A DNA stretch of 53,264 nt. Source: Myxococcales bacterium. Its GTDB lineage: Bacteria; Myxococcota_A; UBA9042; UBA3505. A model generated the notes under the pieces. It worked only from the letters and a program-made list of their open reading frames with translations. It was not told the DNA's origin and did no database searches. Numbering within the stretch: position 1 is the stretch's first letter; every line of letters starts with the position of its first letter. The position numbers and the translations under genes are program-made. The DNA is taken from positions 1 through 53,264 of the forward strand of contig PBVT01000084.1 of the NCBI GenBank assembly GCA_002728755.1, in the 5' to 3' direction. Shown piece after piece: positions 1-8,005 of the stretch.

Positions 1-210
1 GTTCTTCTGCGGGCGCCTCAGGCTCTTCGGCTATCGCGGCCGGTTCTTCTGCGGGCGCCTCGGACTCCACGGCTATCGCGGCCGGTTCTTCTGCGGGCGC
101 CTCAGGCTCTTCGGCTATCGCGGCCGGTTCTTCTGCCGGCGCCTCAGGCTCTTCGGCTATCGCGGCCGGTTCTTCTGCGGGAGCCTCAGGCTCTTCGGCA
201 GGCACCTCCG
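1..210 (-). repeat. 42-bp tandem repeat inside coding sequence
   Basis: Four 42-bp units start at 1, 43, 85 and 127, followed by a degenerate fifth (169-210). Units differ by few bases; the second changes Glu-Pro to Glu-Ser on the coding strand. The unit length is a multiple of three, so the array keeps the frame of the minus-strand gene and encodes 14-residue Ala/Glu/Pro repeats. It probably continues left of the window. Confidence 0.9.
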
Positions 211-640
211 GTTCGGGAGCCTGCGCTGTAGGATCAACCCACTCAAGTTGTGTTGGCATCTGGCCCGGTTGGAGTTTTTGAACTTCCAGCCGGTTTTTCA
301 ATATATCCGCGGGAGGCTCCGCGCCGGGCTCTCGCTTCGCAAAAGCTTGTAGGCGACGTAACTGAATCAGCTCCGCGGCATATTCACGTGGAACACCAAG
401 CACAGCTCCATGCTCGGTACTCTGAAGCACGACCACGTTTGTAGAATGCCGCGACATCCCCTTTGGTGGGACGATCTCGAGTAGAAACGCGCTCTCATAC
501 CGTAAGGCGGGATCCAGATTCACTACGGCCCGGCTCTTAAGAACATGTTCGATAAATTGAACAACTTCCGCTGCGCTCTTGAATACTATCGCCCCACGCG
601 TTGTATTCGATCCACTAGCCGATTGTCCCTTTGTCGACAT
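1..640 (-). CDS. Unknown protein with Ala/Glu/Pro repeat tail (3' end outside window)
   Basis: Minus-strand reading frame open from ATG at 640 to the left edge; no stop is reached. A GGAG lies about five bases before the ATG. The first ~130 residues (start MSTKGQSASGSNTTRG) form a mixed alpha/beta-looking region I do not recognise; after residue ~145 the protein becomes tandem copies of a 14-residue unit, PAAIAEEPEAPAEE, which continues out of the window. No signal peptide or membrane segment is visible in the part seen. The repeat looks like a flexible acidic/proline linker, so another domain could follow to the left. The plus-strand frames over this stretch are shadows. Function unknown; the call as a real gene rests on the open frame, start context and in-frame repeat. 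Confidence 0.75.
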   Translation of the reverse strand, partial: MSTKGQSASGSNTTRGAIVFKSAAEVVQFIEHVLKSRAVVNLDPALRYESAFLLEIVPPKGMSRHSTNVVVLQSTEHGAVLGVPREYAAELIQLRRLQAFAKREPGAEPPADILKNRLEVQKLQPGQMPTQLEWVDPTAQAPEPEVPAEEPEAPAEEPAAIAEEPEAPAEEPAAIAEEPEAPAEEPAAIAVESEAPAEEPAAIAEEPEAPAEE

Positions 641-904
641 CCCCACTCCAACAGCAAGGGGTCCTCCCCCCGGCGTAACCCTACTCGAACATTTTTATCA
701 AGATCCAGAACGTCGTCAATGGCCATCAACCCATTTCATAGGACAACTAGACTTCACGAATACGACCACTGCACCAATATGGCATCTGCACATTGAGAAC
801 TAAGAAATCACACCACGAGTATATACGCGTGGCAATCCCGGTTTCAGGGGCGAATCCAGATATACATTCTGACTCAAAATCTAATTTTCTCCTCCAGATT
901 TAGG

Positions 905-969
905 TTATCCACAACCCCAGGAGAGACCATTCGAACTGCTCGTCTACCACCCCCTGAAACTGTGGAAAA
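905..969. promoter_or_regulatory. Pair of DnaA-box-like 9-mers
   Basis: TTATCCACA, a consensus DnaA box, lies at 905-913 on the plus strand. TGTGGAAAA at 961-969 is the reverse complement of TTTTCCACA, one base from consensus. They face each other across about 47 bp in AT-rich DNA. No dnaA, dnaN or other origin gene is in view, so an origin is not supported; DnaA-dependent regulation or chance are both possible. Confidence 0.35.
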
Positions 970-991
970 CTGAATAAATTCTTTGCGCTAG

Positions 992-1004
992 CCCAAAAGT
1001 TGGG
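992..1004. promoter_or_regulatory. Small inverted repeat CCCAA-N3-TTGGG
   Basis: Perfect five-base arms around three bases, upstream of the larger palindrome and the small membrane protein gene. Could be part of an operator or a leader hairpin; nothing more can be said from sequence. Confidence 0.3.
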
Positions 1005-1025
1005 TTCTCATACCCATAACCTCAT

Positions 1026-1044
1026 TGGAAATTGGCAATTTCCA
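1026..1044. promoter_or_regulatory. 19-bp perfect palindrome, operator candidate
   Basis: TGGAAATTGGCAATTTCCA has nine-base arms around one central G. It ends about 40 bases before the ATG at 1084, a usual place for a dimeric repressor operator or a transcript leader hairpin. It does not match an operator consensus I can name. Confidence 0.45.
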
Positions 1045-1083
1045 TATACCACGAGGAAAAATCAATTTAGCGGAGGGAATCAA

Positions 1084-1365
1084 ATGCCTAGTGGAATCGA
1101 ACTTCTCGTAGTCATAACTGTACTAGCAATGGTCTGGGGCAAGCGAGGCATGTCCGCAGATGCTGTGAAATTGATCTGCATGGGTCTATTCATCGCAGTA
1201 GGCTGGGGCTTCTTGGACGGCCTTATGGATGCAGACGTCATCAAGCGAGCTGGTGATGATGGTCAACCCAAAAAGATCTTCAGTATTCTTGAAGTACTCG
1301 CCACAACTGGATCGGCTGCATGTTACGTACTCGGCTTGCAGAAGTCCTGGGGCGGCAACGACTGA
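1084..1365 (+). CDS. Small multi-pass membrane protein, unknown function
   Basis: 93 residues starting MPSGIELLVVITVLAM. The ATG at 1084 is chosen because GGAGGG lies six bases upstream; longer upstream in-frame starts lack this site. Three hydrophobic stretches (about residues 5-20, 29-50 and 68-84) suggest two or three membrane spans joined by a short charged loop (DADVIKRAGDDGQPKK). It is monocistronic: a palindrome lies upstream and a good intrinsic terminator follows the stop. No family recognised. Confidence 0.75.
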   Translation: MPSGIELLVVITVLAMVWGKRGMSADAVKLICMGLFIAVGWGFLDGLMDADVIKRAGDDGQPKKIFSILEVLATTGSAACYVLGLQKSWGGND

Positions 1366-1386
1366 TTTCAGCCGTTTCGAATAGAG

Positions 1387-1416
1387 AAAGCCCGTCGATT
1401 TCGGCGGGCTTTTTCA
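1387..1416 (+). terminator. Intrinsic terminator after the small membrane protein gene
   Basis: AAAGCCCG (1387-1394) pairs perfectly with CGGGCTTT (1405-1412), followed by a T-rich run to about 1420. It begins 21 bases after the stop codon at 1365. Confidence 0.85.
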
Positions 1417-1625
1417 TTTTTGCCCCCCTCCGACACTTGTCCTGCCCACCACGGACGGCGGGGTCTACAGACTCCAGCCCCCCTTGCGCTCCACAGCCAC
1501 AAAACAAATCTAACCCGCATAACCTTTTAACTTTACACGGGTTTGCTGTTTTTTTACCGTCGAGCTGCATATCCGGCCCGGAACTTGCAATCTTCGAAAC
1601 TCACGAGCACTCGGAGACCCGGAAT

Positions 1626-3188
1626 ATGCCGACCCTATGCGACGACACCAACCCAACCTGGCATATCCGCTCTGCGGAGCGTAGAGGGTTTCCGAAGTGC
1701 TCGTTATTAAATTTTGGGCACCAAGCCCTTCGATTGATCTTCGGCTTGGCGTTATGCGCGGCCCTTCTCTCCTGGAGCAATACGGCTTACGCCCAATGCA
1801 CGGAAGGCGAGTTCGTTGCACAGGGGTGTGGGAACATCAGCTTCGAAGGTTGTTGTGATGGTGCCACGGTTACCTGGTGCGAAACGGAAACAGACACCAT
1901 CTGCCGTCATACCTGTGATACCAGCGGTGCAGCCTCCGGGACGGGCATCTGTGTAGGCCGATGCGGAACCTACTATAGTGATGGCGCCTGCGGGTGCGAC
2001 CCGGAATGTGTCGAATGGGGTGATTGCTGCCCTGGTGTTTGCGGAGATTGCCCCCAAACAGGGATCGAAGGCTGTGGTGCCGAAGTGTGTAGCTGGAAGT
2101 CGGAAGCTTCCTTCTACGGTTGCACCAGTGGACCACAAATCGCGGATCCATCGGGACTAAACCCTCTCTCCTGCAATGACACGGCAACCGGCTGTACACC
2201 CCAATGCTTTGGCAAGACTTGCGGGGACGACGGCTGTGGTGGCTCTTGTGGCTCCTGCGCTGGCAACCAATCTTGCAATGTTTTTGGGCAGTGTGTCGCC
2301 AATTGCAGCCCGGATTGTTCCTTTAAAGTATGCGGTGACGATGGCTGTGGCGGGTCCTGCGGAAACTGCCCTGGAAACCAGACCTGCAATTTTTTCGGAC
2401 AATGCGTTTCCGAATGCACACCGAACTGTGGATCCAAGCAATGTGGAGATGATGGCTGTGGAGGTTCCTGTGGAAGCTGTTTTGGCACCCAATCCTGCAA
2501 TGGAGCCGGTCAATGTGTCGTGAACTGCACCCCGAACTGTGCCCTCAAGCAATGTGGGAACGATGGCTGTGGCGGTACATGTGGCACATGCAACCACGGG
2601 GAAACCTGCAACCCGTCAAACCAATGCGTCTCCATTTGTATCCCCAATTGCACCTTCAAGGACTGTGGTGACGATGGCTGCGGCGGCTCCTGCGGAGCCT
2701 GCGGTGTGGGTAGCAGTTGTGAAGCAGGTCAATGCCTCGACGCCTGTACCCCGGATTGTACCTTCAAAGAATGTGGTGACGATGGCTGTGGTGGCGTCTG
2801 TGGTAGTTGTAACGCAGGGCAGGCCTGTAACGCTGGGAAATGTATGGACAGCTGTATTCCGGATTGCAGCCAACAGGAATGTGGCGCGGACGGCTGTGGT
2901 GGCTCTTGTGGTTATTGTGGCGCAGGCAATGAGTGTCTCCAGGGGCAATGTGTAGAGCCGAGCGGTAATACCTCGGGACCAAGCACCGGTGCTTGGCAAG
3001 ACCCCTGCCCTCTTGGTCAGGTGGAACTATACGGCGACTGCGTAATTCCGAGCCCTCCTCCCGCCGGCGCGGGAGGCCCCTTTGCCGATGCAGGCTGCAC
3101 TATGGGCAAATCAGGTGCGCCCCTGGGCTTCTGGTTATTGAGCAGCCTCTTCTCTTGCGTATGGTTTCTGCTACGTAACGAAGCGTAA
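1626..3188 (+). CDS. Secreted cysteine-rich repeat protein with somatomedin-B-like domain and C-terminal anchor
   Basis: 520 residues from ATG 1626, preceded by CGGAGA at good spacing. An uncommonly long n-region precedes a signal-peptide core ending near SNTAYAQC. Residues 109-142 (1950-2051) carry eight cysteines spaced C-x3-C-x8-C-x-C-x3-C-x5-CC-x3-C, close to the somatomedin B pattern. A segment with W, Y and Cys (CSWKSEASFYGC) follows, and from residue 190 seven repeats of ~37 residues with core CGDDGCGGSCGSC. The C-terminus (CTMGKSGAPLGFWLL, hydrophobic stretch, Arg) resembles MYXO-CTERM sorting tails. Likely an extracellular, disulfide-rich surface protein. Frames on the opposite strand here are shadows of the repeats. 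The ligand is unknown. Confidence 0.85.
   Translation: MPTLCDDTNPTWHIRSAERRGFPKCSLLNFGHQALRLIFGLALCAALLSWSNTAYAQCTEGEFVAQGCGNISFEGCCDGATVTWCETETDTICRHTCDTSGAASGTGICVGRCGTYYSDGACGCDPECVEWGDCCPGVCGDCPQTGIEGCGAEVCSWKSEASFYGCTSGPQIADPSGLNPLSCNDTATGCTPQCFGKTCGDDGCGGSCGSCAGNQSCNVFGQCVANCSPDCSFKVCGDDGCGGSCGNCPGNQTCNFFGQCVSECTPNCGSKQCGDDGCGGSCGSCFGTQSCNGAGQCVVNCTPNCALKQCGNDGCGGTCGTCNHGETCNPSNQCVSICIPNCTFKDCGDDGCGGSCGACGVGSSCEAGQCLDACTPDCTFKECGDDGCGGVCGSCNAGQACNAGKCMDSCIPDCSQQECGADGCGGSCGYCGAGNECLQGQCVEPSGNTSGPSTGAWQDPCPLGQVELYGDCVIPSPPPAGAGGPFADAGCTMGKSGAPLGFWLLSSLFSCVWFLLRNEA
1950..2051 (+). other. Somatomedin-B-like domain coding segment
   Basis: Encodes residues 109-142 of the cysteine-rich protein. 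All eight cysteines of the somatomedin B fold are present with near-canonical spacing, including the CC pair and the GRC motif after the first Cys. Only the second and last spacings are slightly shorter than in animal examples. Confidence 0.6.
2193..2958 (+). repeat. Seven tandem GCGGSCG cysteine repeats (in-frame, ~110 bp each)
   Basis: Seven repeats of the pattern C-x-P-x-C-x4-CG-x-DGCGG-x-CG-x-C-x5-C-x4-QC (35-37 residues each). The DNA units have diverged at wobble positions, so the array is old and selected at protein level. The deiminase-like protein at 30723-33602 carries the same repeat family. Confidence 0.85.
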
Positions 3189-3207
3189 GTCGTGGTCAGT
3201 TTACGAC

Positions 3208-3228
3208 GCCTATACGTCAGGCTTTTTT
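3208..3228 (+). terminator. Weak intrinsic terminator candidate
   Basis: GCCT (3208-3211) and AGGC (3219-3222) form a four-base stem followed directly by six T. It lies 20 bases after the stop of the cysteine-repeat gene, at the convergence with the minus-strand gene ending at 3210. The short stem keeps confidence low. Confidence 0.35.
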
Positions 3229-3689
3229 GGTGCTGAATATCGACAGAACACATCAAAGTTCGACCGAGTCGGACTATGGATGAGAAAGGTCACCGTAGCC
3301 AACATAAAGAAGGACATGAACACCGCCGGGCGGGTGCCCCACAATCCCAGAACAAGTCCCAGGGTGGCGACGCCCTCTGCCAGGGCCAACCGAACAATCG
3401 TACATATGACGTAACGCTCCCAGGCTTCTTCGGGATCTACCTTTCTTCCTAGAAGTCGTCCGATCAGGAGACTCAGGCCGAATAGTATGATGGCCACCCC
3501 TCCAACACTCATCACTACGATCTTGAGCGTGCCCTCGAAGGCACGTTCCTCGAACCCAGCTCCGCCACGCACATGCATCAAGATCAGCATATACACACCA
3601 AGCGTCGCGAATACTACAAAGTAGATCGACCATAGGGATCGACGCTCTGCAGTCGTAGGTTGGGCAATCTGAAGCTTCCGGTAAACCAT
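3210..3689 (-). CDS. Small integral membrane protein, unknown, end of dmp operon
   Basis: 159 residues with four hydrophobic spans (about 21-38, 53-74, 93-115 and 119-137) and basic or acidic loops (LLGRKVDPEEAWERY). It begins 12 bases after the dmpH stop, so it is probably co-transcribed with dmpEFGH, although no clear ribosome site precedes the ATG. I do not recognise the family. Its place at the end of a catabolic operon suggests, but does not prove, a role linked to the pathway. Confidence 0.75.
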   Translation of the reverse strand: MVYRKLQIAQPTTAERRSLWSIYFVVFATLGVYMLILMHVRGGAGFEERAFEGTLKIVVMSVGGVAIILFGLSLLIGRLLGRKVDPEEAWERYVICTIVRLALAEGVATLGLVLGLWGTRPAVFMSFFMLATVTFLIHSPTRSNFDVFCRYSAPKKPDV

Positions 3690-3701
3690 GGTTTTTCTAC
3701 G

Positions 3702-4493
3702 TTAAACGAATCGTACCGTGATGGCTCCCAGTCCTTGATAGCGGGCCGTGATCACGTCGCCCTTATCCACGGGTACAGCCGCCGTAATACCACCGGTCAA
3801 AACAAAGGTACCAGCAGGGATAAACTGGTCTCGCGCTGCCAACATATTGGCCAGCATCGCGACACTCTCGGCAGGATCCCCAAGAACTGCCGCCCCAGCA
3901 CCCGTTTGGGCAACTTCCCCGTTCTTCTCCATCACTACACCCATAGAGCGCAGATCAAGATCGGTGATCGCGGCGATTCGACTTCCCGAGACATAGCGGG
4001 ACACCGAGGTGTTATCGGCAACCACGCTGCGAAGATCGAAACGGAAGTTTTCATAACGTGAATCAATAATCTCCAACGCCGCCACTACGAAGTCCGTAGC
4101 CTCGCGCGCCATCTCTGCCGTGCAGTTTGGTCCACGCAGTGCTGTTCGTGTCACAAAGGCGACTTCCGCCTCAACCTTGGGATGAATCAAACCATCCGTG
4201 CTGATTTCCCCGCCATCCGCACAATGTGCGGTCTCGGGCAGAAAGCCGAAGATCGGGGAATCCACTCCCATCTGCTTCATTTTGGCAAAGGAGGTCAGCC
4301 CCATCTTCAAGCCAACCGTCCGGATTCCACGAGACTCCTTCTGTTGCCGAATCCGGTCCTGGATATCATAGGCATCGTCGTAATCCATATCTGGATACTG
4401 GTCCGTGATCTTCACGACGGCCTGATTTTGTAACTCGGCCTGCTCAAGGTGTTCGGCCAATTCAACGATCTGTGCTTCGGTTAATGTACTCAT
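3702..4493 (-). CDS. dmpH: 4-oxalocrotonate decarboxylase
   Basis: 263 residues, full length for DmpH/XylI. It decarboxylates 2-oxo-hex-3-ene-1,6-dioate (4-oxalocrotonate) to 2-hydroxypenta-2,4-dienoate, using a divalent metal, in the catechol meta-cleavage pathway. Family signatures read directly: [50 protein letters not shown] and [21 protein letters not shown]. These favour DmpH over its paralogue DmpE, whose versions differ (compare the gene at 6460). The ATG overlaps the dmpG stop by four bases (ATGA), typical of translational coupling. In other bacteria DmpE and DmpH form a complex that channels the unstable dienol. Confidence 0.93.
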   Translation of the reverse strand: MSTLTEAQIVELAEHLEQAELQNQAVVKITDQYPDMDYDDAYDIQDRIRQQKESRGIRTVGLKMGLTSFAKMKQMGVDSPIFGFLPETAHCADGGEISTDGLIHPKVEAEVAFVTRTALRGPNCTAEMAREATDFVVAALEIIDSRYENFRFDLRSVVADNTSVSRYVSGSRIAAITDLDLRSMGVVMEKNGEVAQTGAGAAVLGDPAESVAMLANMLAARDQFIPAGTFVLTGGITAAVPVDKGDVITARYQGLGAITVRFV

Positions 4494-5527
4494 AGGCTCG
4501 ACTCACTCTCTCTCAACTTACGTAGATCCAGGGCCACATCTTCTATCATATCTTCTTGGCCGCCTACGGTTTTTCGACGGCCCAGTTCAACCAAAATATC
4601 CCGCGATGGGATGCCATATTTCTGGCTCGCCCTCTGAGCAAAGAGCAGAAAGGACGAATAGACTCCCGCGTACCCAAGCATCAGAGAGTCCCGATCGACG
4701 CGGACCGGCATGTCCATCAGCGGCACAACGAGGTCCTCTGCCACATCCATGATCCTATATAGGTCCACTCCATGTTCCACACCCATTCTATCGAGAACTG
4801 CCACGAAGATCTCCATGGGTGTATTGCCGGCGCCAGCTCCAAGACCCGCCGCGGAAGCATCCACGCGATAGGCTCCAGCCTCGATAGCCGCCAGGGAATT
4901 CGCGATTCCCATGGCCAGATTATGATGCCCGTGGAAACCGATCTCCGTGTCTGGGTTCAATCCTTCACGAAGAGCGCTGATGCGTGCCGTCACATCATTC
5001 GGGAGCATATAGCCGGCAGAGTCCGTACAATAGACACAATGGCTACCATAACTCTCCATTAAGCGGGCCTGCGTAAGGAGCGTATCGGGGTCCACCATAT
5101 GGGCCATCATCAAAAACCCTACGGTGTCCATTCCCAGCTTGCGGCCCATCTCGATATGCTGCCGAGCAATATCGGCTTCGGTGCAATGCGTCGCCACACG
5201 GATCGTTGAGACCCCGCAATCAAGAGCCATCTTAAGATGATCAATGGTGCCAATCCCCGGGAGCAACAAGGCCGAGACACGGCTATTCTTCAATCCCGGG
5301 ATGACCGCCCGCAGATAGTCTTCGTCCGAATGGCGTGAAAAACCATAGTTTACCGACGCTCCTCCGAGTCCATCTCCATGGGTCACTTCAATCAACGGCA
5401 TTCCAGCCGCATCCAGCGCCTGGGACACCGCCACCATCTCCTCGATAGAGATCTGGTGCTGTTTGGCATGCATCCCATCTCGAAGACTCATATCGTGCAA
5501 CAGAACGTTGCGGCCACGCAGATCCAT
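4490..5527 (-). CDS. dmpG: 4-hydroxy-2-oxovalerate aldolase
   Basis: 345 residues from ATG 5527, chosen because GAGGAG lies six bases upstream; the longer frame begins at a TTG inside dmpF and has no such site (ATG 5530 is the alternative). DmpG splits 4-hydroxy-2-oxopentanoate into pyruvate and acetaldehyde. Visible features: [11 protein letters not shown] with the catalytic Arg-Asp, HGDGLGG, and [15 protein letters not shown] with the metal-binding HxH pair, all typical of the HMGL-like TIM barrel. It follows dmpF directly, and in characterised systems DmpF and DmpG form a channelling complex that passes acetaldehyde from aldolase to dehydrogenase. Confidence 0.93.
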   Translation of the reverse strand: MDLRGRNVLLHDMSLRDGMHAKQHQISIEEMVAVSQALDAAGMPLIEVTHGDGLGGASVNYGFSRHSDEDYLRAVIPGLKNSRVSALLLPGIGTIDHLKMALDCGVSTIRVATHCTEADIARQHIEMGRKLGMDTVGFLMMAHMVDPDTLLTQARLMESYGSHCVYCTDSAGYMLPNDVTARISALREGLNPDTEIGFHGHHNLAMGIANSLAAIEAGAYRVDASAAGLGAGAGNTPMEIFVAVLDRMGVEHGVDLYRIMDVAEDLVVPLMDMPVRVDRDSLMLGYAGVYSSFLLFAQRASQKYGIPSRDILVELGRRKTVGGQEDMIEDVALDLRKLRESESSL

Positions 5528-5537
5528 CATCAACTCC

Positions 5538-6449
5538 TCACGATCCAACCGGCTCGAGATGAAGGTTTCCTTTCATCATCTCTTGCGCAAACATCTCGCC
5601 GGTACGAACCGCTGCAGCGGTCATAATATCCAGATTGCCAGCGTAGGTAGGTAGATAGTCACCAAGACCTTCTACTTCCATAAACACGGAAACACGGCGG
5701 CCGTCGAACACCGGTCCGTTTTTCAATTTATAACCGGGAACATACGCCTGCACTTCTTTCACCATCTCTTCGACTGAAGCTCGTATTGCGTCCTGGTCCG
5801 GCTCGGTCTCCGTAAGGCAATGAATGGTGTCACGCATCATTATGGGAGGCTCCGCCGGATTGATAACGATGATCGCTTTGCCTTCTTTGGCGCCTCCGAT
5901 CTCCGCCACCCCACTCGCCGTCGTACGGGTGAACTCATCGATATTATTACGTGTGCCCGGGCCGATGGAGCGGGACGCAACCGTGGCCACGATCTCCGCG
6001 TATTCCAGAGGCTGTACACGTCGTACGGCACCGACGATAGGAATGGTCGCCTGGCCGCCGCAGCTCACCAGATTTACATTTCGGCTCTTGGTTCCTACAT
6101 GTTCCTGCAGGTTCACAGGAGGAACGCAATACTTTCCAATCGCCGCTGGTGTCAGATCCACCATGAGCACCCCGCGAGGCTCCAACTTCTTCGCGTTCTC
6201 GGGATGAACCTTTGCAGATGTGGCATCAAATGCGATCTTGATCCCATCGTCTTCGATAAAGGGGAGCAGCCCATCCACGCCTTCATGGGTTGTCTTGATC
6301 CCGAGCTCCCGCGCCCGTCGTAGACCATCGGAGTCCGGGTCGATCCCAACCATCCATACGGGTCGAATCGTCTTACTGCGGAGCGCCTTGATCAGCAGGT
6401 CGGTGCCGATATTCCCCGAACCAATAATGGCAATGTTAATCCTGTCCAT
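5538..6449 (-). CDS. dmpF: Acetaldehyde dehydrogenase (acylating)
   Basis: 303 residues from ATG 6449, preceded by GGGGGAGG; the longer frame would begin with TTG inside dmpE. It oxidises acetaldehyde with NAD+ and CoA to acetyl-CoA, the last step of meta-cleavage. N-terminal Rossmann motif [13 protein letters not shown]; the nucleophile is Cys130 in [30 protein letters not shown] C-terminal domain signatures are present. Length and order (E-F-G-H) match phenol and toluene meta operons. Partner of the aldolase encoded just downstream. Confidence 0.94.
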   Translation of the reverse strand: MDRINIAIIGSGNIGTDLLIKALRSKTIRPVWMVGIDPDSDGLRRARELGIKTTHEGVDGLLPFIEDDGIKIAFDATSAKVHPENAKKLEPRGVLMVDLTPAAIGKYCVPPVNLQEHVGTKSRNVNLVSCGGQATIPIVGAVRRVQPLEYAEIVATVASRSIGPGTRNNIDEFTRTTASGVAEIGGAKEGKAIIVINPAEPPIMMRDTIHCLTETEPDQDAIRASVEEMVKEVQAYVPGYKLKNGPVFDGRRVSVFMEVEGLGDYLPTYAGNLDIMTAAAVRTGEMFAQEMMKGNLHLEPVGS

Positions 6450-6459
6450 GGACCTCCCC

Positions 6460-7245
6460 CTACACAAACTCTACGGACGCTTCCCCAATACCGCCGATGG
6501 TCAAATGCATCCTATCTCCGGCCACCACAGGCTCCAGGGGCACTAATGAGCCCGACAGGATAATCTCACCGGCCTTCAACCCAGTGCCGAGACGACCCAT
6601 CGTATTCGCCAACCAGGCTACACAATTCACCGGAGATCCAAGAGCCGCAGCTCCCGCTCCCGTGCTCAACACGTCTCCGTTCTTTTCGACCACCATACCG
6701 CAGGTGACAAGATCTACTTTCCGGGGATCGACGCCACGGTCCCCCACCACAAAGACCCCACACGACGCGTTGTCTGCAACAGTATCTTCAATCTTGATTC
6801 GCCAGTCTTCGATGCGTGAGTCGACAATCTCAAAGCAGGGGTAGACCTGATCGGTCGCCGACAATACGTCGGCATTGGTAACCCCAGGTCCCTGAAGATC
6901 GCGCCGTAGAAGGAAGGCGATCTCTCCTTCTGCACGCGGTTGAATCATCGTCGTGCTGATAGGGATCTTCGCGCCACTCTGGAAAAGCATCGTATCCGTA
7001 AGATAGCCGAAGTCGGGTTGATGCACGTTGAGCATATTCTGAACGGCTCGACTCGTGACTCCAATCTTCTTGCCTACAACTCGTTCGCCATCTGCCATGC
7101 GCAAAGACAACAAGTGGGTGGAGATCGCGTAGGCATCCTCAATGGTCAGTTCCGGTTCACGTTCGCGTATCGGGGCGATCGCCCTACTTTCCCGTAACGC
7201 CGCGTATAGTTCATCACCATACTGTTGAATCTTGGCTTCGTTCAT
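6460..7245 (-). CDS. dmpE: 2-hydroxypenta-2,4-dienoate hydratase
   Basis: 261 residues. It adds water to 2-hydroxypenta-2,4-dienoate to give 4-hydroxy-2-oxopentanoate. Signatures: [52 protein letters not shown] and [20 protein letters not shown], which match the DmpE/XylJ/MhpD branch rather than DmpH. A GGAG lies two bases before the ATG. First gene of the four-gene dmp block and nearest the 136-bp gap to the divergent Rieske gene, so the operon promoter is probably there. No catechol dioxygenase, semialdehyde dehydrogenase or tautomerase is in the window. Confidence 0.93.
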   Translation of the reverse strand: MNEAKIQQYGDELYAALRESRAIAPIREREPELTIEDAYAISTHLLSLRMADGERVVGKKIGVTSRAVQNMLNVHQPDFGYLTDTMLFQSGAKIPISTTMIQPRAEGEIAFLLRRDLQGPGVTNADVLSATDQVYPCFEIVDSRIEDWRIKIEDTVADNASCGVFVVGDRGVDPRKVDLVTCGMVVEKNGDVLSTGAGAAALGSPVNCVAWLANTMGRLGTGLKAGEIILSGSLVPLEPVVAGDRMHLTIGGIGEASVEFV

Positions 7246-7344
7246 TGCTCCACTCGTACCGTGAAAGTCCTGTCCTGGGTCTCAAGGGGCTTAACCCAAT
7301 CGGAGACGATGCACAAGGGGTTCGTCAGCCTATCTGTTTGTAGT

Positions 7345-7350
7345 TATACT
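7345..7350 (+). promoter_or_regulatory. Possible -10 element for the Rieske gene
   Basis: TATACT lies 32 bases before the ATG at 7382; TTCGTC at 7321 sits 18 bases upstream of it and is only a poor -35 match. The 136-bp gap between dmpE and the Rieske gene must hold divergent promoters; this is the only plausible element I could see. Confidence 0.3.
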
Positions 7351-7381
7351 GGGCGCCTCTACTACAATAGCGGGAGGCCCC

Positions 7382-7825
7382 ATGAGCGAAAATGGGCGGA
7401 AGCGGCGTGACTTTCTTCGAACTGCAGGGCTATCTGCCATCGCCTTAGGTAGCGGCTGCTCCCTATTTCTGAAGAAACGGGAAACTGACCTCAAGGTTCC
7501 GGCGGATCGGAAACAGGTCGACCTTTCGTTTGCCACCTACCCTGTATTGAATACCGTCGGAGGCGAGGTGATCCTCACGCAGAACGAGACCTCTATTCTG
7601 GTGTACCGACGAACCGAGGACACTTTCGGGGCCATCGATATCACTTGCACACATTGGGGCTGCCACGTCCGATATAGCCCGAAGAAAGACGATATCTTCT
7701 GCCCGTGCCATGGCTCCAGATTTTCCACCGGCGGGGCCGTAACGGAAGGCCCGGCCGAGGAAAACCTACGCTCCTACCCCGTAACTACGACAGCGAACGG
7801 AGTCCAGATCAGTCTCAGAGATTAG
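7382..7825 (+). CDS. Tat-exported Rieske [2Fe-2S] protein
   Basis: 147 residues; the ATG at 7382 follows GGGAGG. The N-terminus RKRRDFLRTAG is a twin-arginine signal; the following hydrophobic stretch ends in GSGC, which may act as an uncleaved anchor or weak lipobox. Rieske ligands are visible as C89-T-H91 and C107-P-C109-H110, and C94 with C109 can form the disulfide found in high-potential (bc1/b6f-type) Rieske proteins. It therefore probably carries electrons on the outer face of the cytoplasmic membrane. No cytochrome b or oxygenase partner lies nearby, so its redox partner is unknown. Divergent from dmpE. Confidence 0.88.
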   Translation: MSENGRKRRDFLRTAGLSAIALGSGCSLFLKKRETDLKVPADRKQVDLSFATYPVLNTVGGEVILTQNETSILVYRRTEDTFGAIDITCTHWGCHVRYSPKKDDIFCPCHGSRFSTGGAVTEGPAEENLRSYPVTTTANGVQISLRD

Positions 7826-8005
7826 TACCTGCCAGCATCCGCTGGAATTGCTGGAAGGTATTGGCATAGGAAGGAGCCATAAAGATAAACTTGAATTCGC
7901 GCGTAGGTGACGTTGTACAATGACAAAAAGAAAGGTATGATTACCTACTATTCGATATGGATGCGTGTGAATCGCATCACGAAGGGGTCGCTCACGAAGG
8001 GGGCA

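Larger units (their letters stand above)
641..1083. other. Intergenic region, no gene seen
   Basis: No convincing open frame and no RNA gene found. The right half is AT-richer than its surroundings and holds two DnaA-box-like 9-mers and two inverted repeats (listed separately). It must carry the promoters of the divergent genes at 640 (minus) and 1084 (plus); I could not pick confident -35/-10 pairs. Confidence 0.6.

Noticed and set aside
545..803. Two plus-strand open frames (74-83 residues)
   Set aside because: They overlap the minus-strand gene starting at 640, show no ribosome site, no family features and atypical composition.
905..969. Chromosome replication origin
   Set aside because: Only two DnaA-box-like sites, no dnaA/dnaN/gyr cluster beside them and no DNA-unwinding element that I can defend.
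2114..3178. Many open frames on both strands over the cysteine repeats of the first surface protein
   Set aside because: The repeat DNA is open in several frames because of its regular composition; only the Cys-rich frame has a signal peptide, start context and domain logic.
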